64,000 bases of DNA. It comes from DATBRG01 sp036560445. GTDB lineage: Bacteria > Pseudomonadota > Gammaproteobacteria > Burkholderiales > Methylophilaceae. The position numbers and the translations under genes were made by a program. Position 1 is the stretch's first letter. Each line of letters opens with the position of its first letter. Under the pieces are notes generated by a model. The model saw nothing but the letters and a program-made list of their open reading frames with translations. It searched no databases and was not told the origin of the DNA. The stretch is taken from NCBI GenBank assembly GCA_036560445.1, contig DATBRG010000020.1, forward strand, positions 1-64,000, written 5' to 3'. Below, piece by piece: positions 62,779-64,000 of the stretch.

Positions 62779-63678
62779 GTGAGTTCACCATTACTGAAAA
62801 GCAGCATTAAAAGCCTGAAACTGATTAACCAGGGCAAGGTGCGCGATATTTATGATCTCGGCCCTGAGAGCATGCTGCTGATTGCGACTGACCGCCTGTC
62901 AGCCTTTGATGTCGTACTGCCAACGCCGATAGCGAATAAGGGTGCGGTTTTGACCCAGATTGCCAATTTCTGGTTTGCCAAGCTCGGGCATATCATCCCG
63001 AATCACCTGACTGGTATAGACCCGCAAACAGTAGTAAGTGACCCGGCAGAGAAAGCTCAGCTGGTCCAACGCGCAATTGTCGTCAAGAAGCTTAAGCCAC
63101 TACCGATAGAGGCTATCGTACGTGGATACCTGGTTGGCTCTGGCTGGAAAGAATATAAAACCAGCGGTACTGTTTGCGGCATCAGGCTGCCAGCCGGCCT
63201 ACAAGAGGCTTCACAATTGCCAGAGCCGATATTTACGCCATCCAGTAAGGCAGATATGGGCGACCATGATGAAAACATCACGCTGGAAAAAACGGCTCAG
63301 TTGCTGGGTAAAGAACTCGCCGAAAAAGTCAGCAAAGTTAGTATCCAATTATATAAAGAGGCTGCAGCATACGCACTCACCCGCGGCATTATCATTGCCG
63401 ATACCAAGTTCGAGTTTGGTCTCGATGCTGCCGGTGAGCTGTATCTGATTGATGAGGTACTGACCCCCGATTCCTCGCGTTTCTGGCCTGCTGACCAGTA
63501 TGTGGTGGGCCAGAACCCGCCAAGTTTTGATAAGCAGTACGTGCGTGATTGGCTGGAGGCATCAGGCTGGAATAAAAAAGCCCCTGGCCCGGAACTGCCA
63601 GCAGACGTGGCTGCCAGAACCAGTAAGAAATATCACGAAGCCTATAAAAAACTGACTGGCAAAGATTTAACCGTCTGA
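62779..63678 (+). CDS. purC: SAICAR synthetase PurC
   Basis: A 299-residue ATP-grasp-like ligase of purine synthesis, joining aspartate to CAIR. NQGKVRDIYDLG and the ATDRLSAFDVV stretch near the N-terminus, the LPIEAIVRGYLVGSGWKEY segment, and LYLIDEVLTPDSSRFW are clear. The start is a GTG preceded by AAGGAAACCAA. Length fits the long (about 300-residue) form rather than the 237-residue E. coli form. Confidence 0.95.
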   Translation: MSSPLLKSSIKSLKLINQGKVRDIYDLGPESMLLIATDRLSAFDVVLPTPIANKGAVLTQIANFWFAKLGHIIPNHLTGIDPQTVVSDPAEKAQLVQRAIVVKKLKPLPIEAIVRGYLVGSGWKEYKTSGTVCGIRLPAGLQEASQLPEPIFTPSSKADMGDHDENITLEKTAQLLGKELAEKVSKVSIQLYKEAAAYALTRGIIIADTKFEFGLDAAGELYLIDEVLTPDSSRFWPADQYVVGQNPPSFDKQYVRDWLEASGWNKKAPGPELPADVAARTSKKYHEAYKKLTGKDLTV

Positions 63679-63910
63679 GCTGGTTTTACTGAGCGCAATA
63701 ACCAGTCTGGCACTGTTGCTGCCGGTTTGGTCTGTAGGTCTCTGCGGTAATTACACCGCTATTTCAAGCACGAAGCCACGAAATCACTCTCACCGCTAAT
63801 GGGGAAATATGCTCAGTTCGTGCTTAATCTAATGTATTTCAATGCGATGTGATATGATATTGCATTAAGTCTTATATCTTATATATGACTTGTTGATTTG
63901 GAGTACGAAT
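63679..63910. other. Spacer upstream of fba with candidate promoter
   Basis: No gene is seen. A weak hairpin (CTGGTT ... AACCAG) follows the purC stop without a T run. From about 63830 the segment is AT-rich and holds an extended -10 match, TGATATGAT (63850-63858), 53 bases before the fba ATG; the -35 is unclear. Confidence 0.4.
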
Positions 63911-64000
63911 ATGGCACTAATCACTTTGCGGCAGGCGCTTGATCATGCTGCTGAGAATAGCTACGGCTTGCCAGCGTTCAATGTCAGTAATATGGAGCAG
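63911..64000 (+). CDS. fba: Class II fructose-bisphosphate aldolase, 5' end only
   Basis: The first 30 codons read MALITLRQALDHAAENSYGL followed by PAFNVSNMEQ, the N-terminal signature of class II fructose-bisphosphate aldolase (zinc enzyme of glycolysis and gluconeogenesis). GGAG lies nine bases before the ATG. The rest is beyond the window. It continues the tkt-gap-pgk-pyk group of sugar-phosphate genes. Confidence 0.9.
   Translation, partial: MALITLRQALDHAAENSYGLPAFNVSNMEQ

Noticed and set aside
1..64000. tRNA genes, CRISPR arrays, insertion sequences, prophage or replication origin
   Set aside because: I looked for tRNA TTCGA-type loops with CCA-side stems, regularly spaced repeats, transposase or integrase genes and DnaA-box clusters, and saw none I could support.

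Overview
The window looks like chromosomal DNA of a betaproteobacterium. My best guess is the Methylophilaceae (obligate or restricted methylotrophs), but that is inference. The supporting context is the DUF3579 gene beside the dolP-diaA-yraN-lpoA-rsmI block, a full mra/fts/mur (dcw) cluster continuing into lpxC, slmA beside argB, glcDEF, formate-tetrahydrofolate ligase, and a glycolytic run tkt-gap-pgk-pyk ending in the start of a class II fructose-bisphosphate aldolase gene. Most of the window is G+C-rich. Clear AT-rich exceptions lie near 9.5-9.7 kb, 35.4-36.1 kb and 53.7-57.5 kb. I saw no tRNA, insertion sequence, prophage or CRISPR array.

Layout. 0-9 kb: an unidentified partial gene, a YqhA-like membrane protein, a TlpA-like thioredoxin, then a minus-strand envelope block (lpoA, yraN, diaA, dolP, DUF3579). 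Divergent from lpoA is rsmI-pyrC followed by an alanine--glyoxylate aminotransferase. 9-28.7 kb: RNase P RNA, then the division and wall cluster mraZ-rsmH-ftsL-ftsI-murE-murF-mraY-murD-ftsW-murG-murC-murB-ddl-ftsQ-ftsA-ftsZ-lpxC. A recognisable promoter with four 10-bp-spaced MraZ boxes precedes it. 28.8-35 kb: lytic transglycosylase, NAD-binding epimerase-like protein, GST, cca, and a convergent 14-TM MFS pump. 35-38.3 kb: repeats and an AT-rich DUF2971 gene, slmA, a HAD nucleotidase, argB. 38.4-44.4 kb: fhs, glcDEF and a convergent small heat-shock gene with a sigma32-type promoter. 44.4-47.5 kb: an N-acetylglutamate synthase that carries an N-terminal XRE helix-turn-helix domain, rsmE, and a thioredoxin-like protein. 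47.7-53.7 kb: tkt, gapA, pgk, pyk. 53.7-59.6 kb: small proteins, an ECF sigma/anti-sigma pair facing a Tat-exported metallophosphoesterase and a CuA-like cupredoxin, a SulP transporter, and a YbjQ protein. 59.7-64 kb: glgP, a 98-aa protein, purC, and the 5' end of fba.

How the genes work together. From mraZ to ftsQ every junction is a start/stop overlap. Even the two apparent gaps (ftsI-murE and ftsW-murG) are exactly spanned by 34- and 50-codon reading frames that begin and end in ATGA overlaps. The ECF module has two divergent copies of one promoter pattern (GGAATA, 17 bp, GTATT), which predicts self-activation and control of the exported phosphoesterase/cupredoxin pair. The XRE-ArgA fusion suggests a direct link between arginine-pathway enzyme state and transcription. 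These three are the observations I would follow first.
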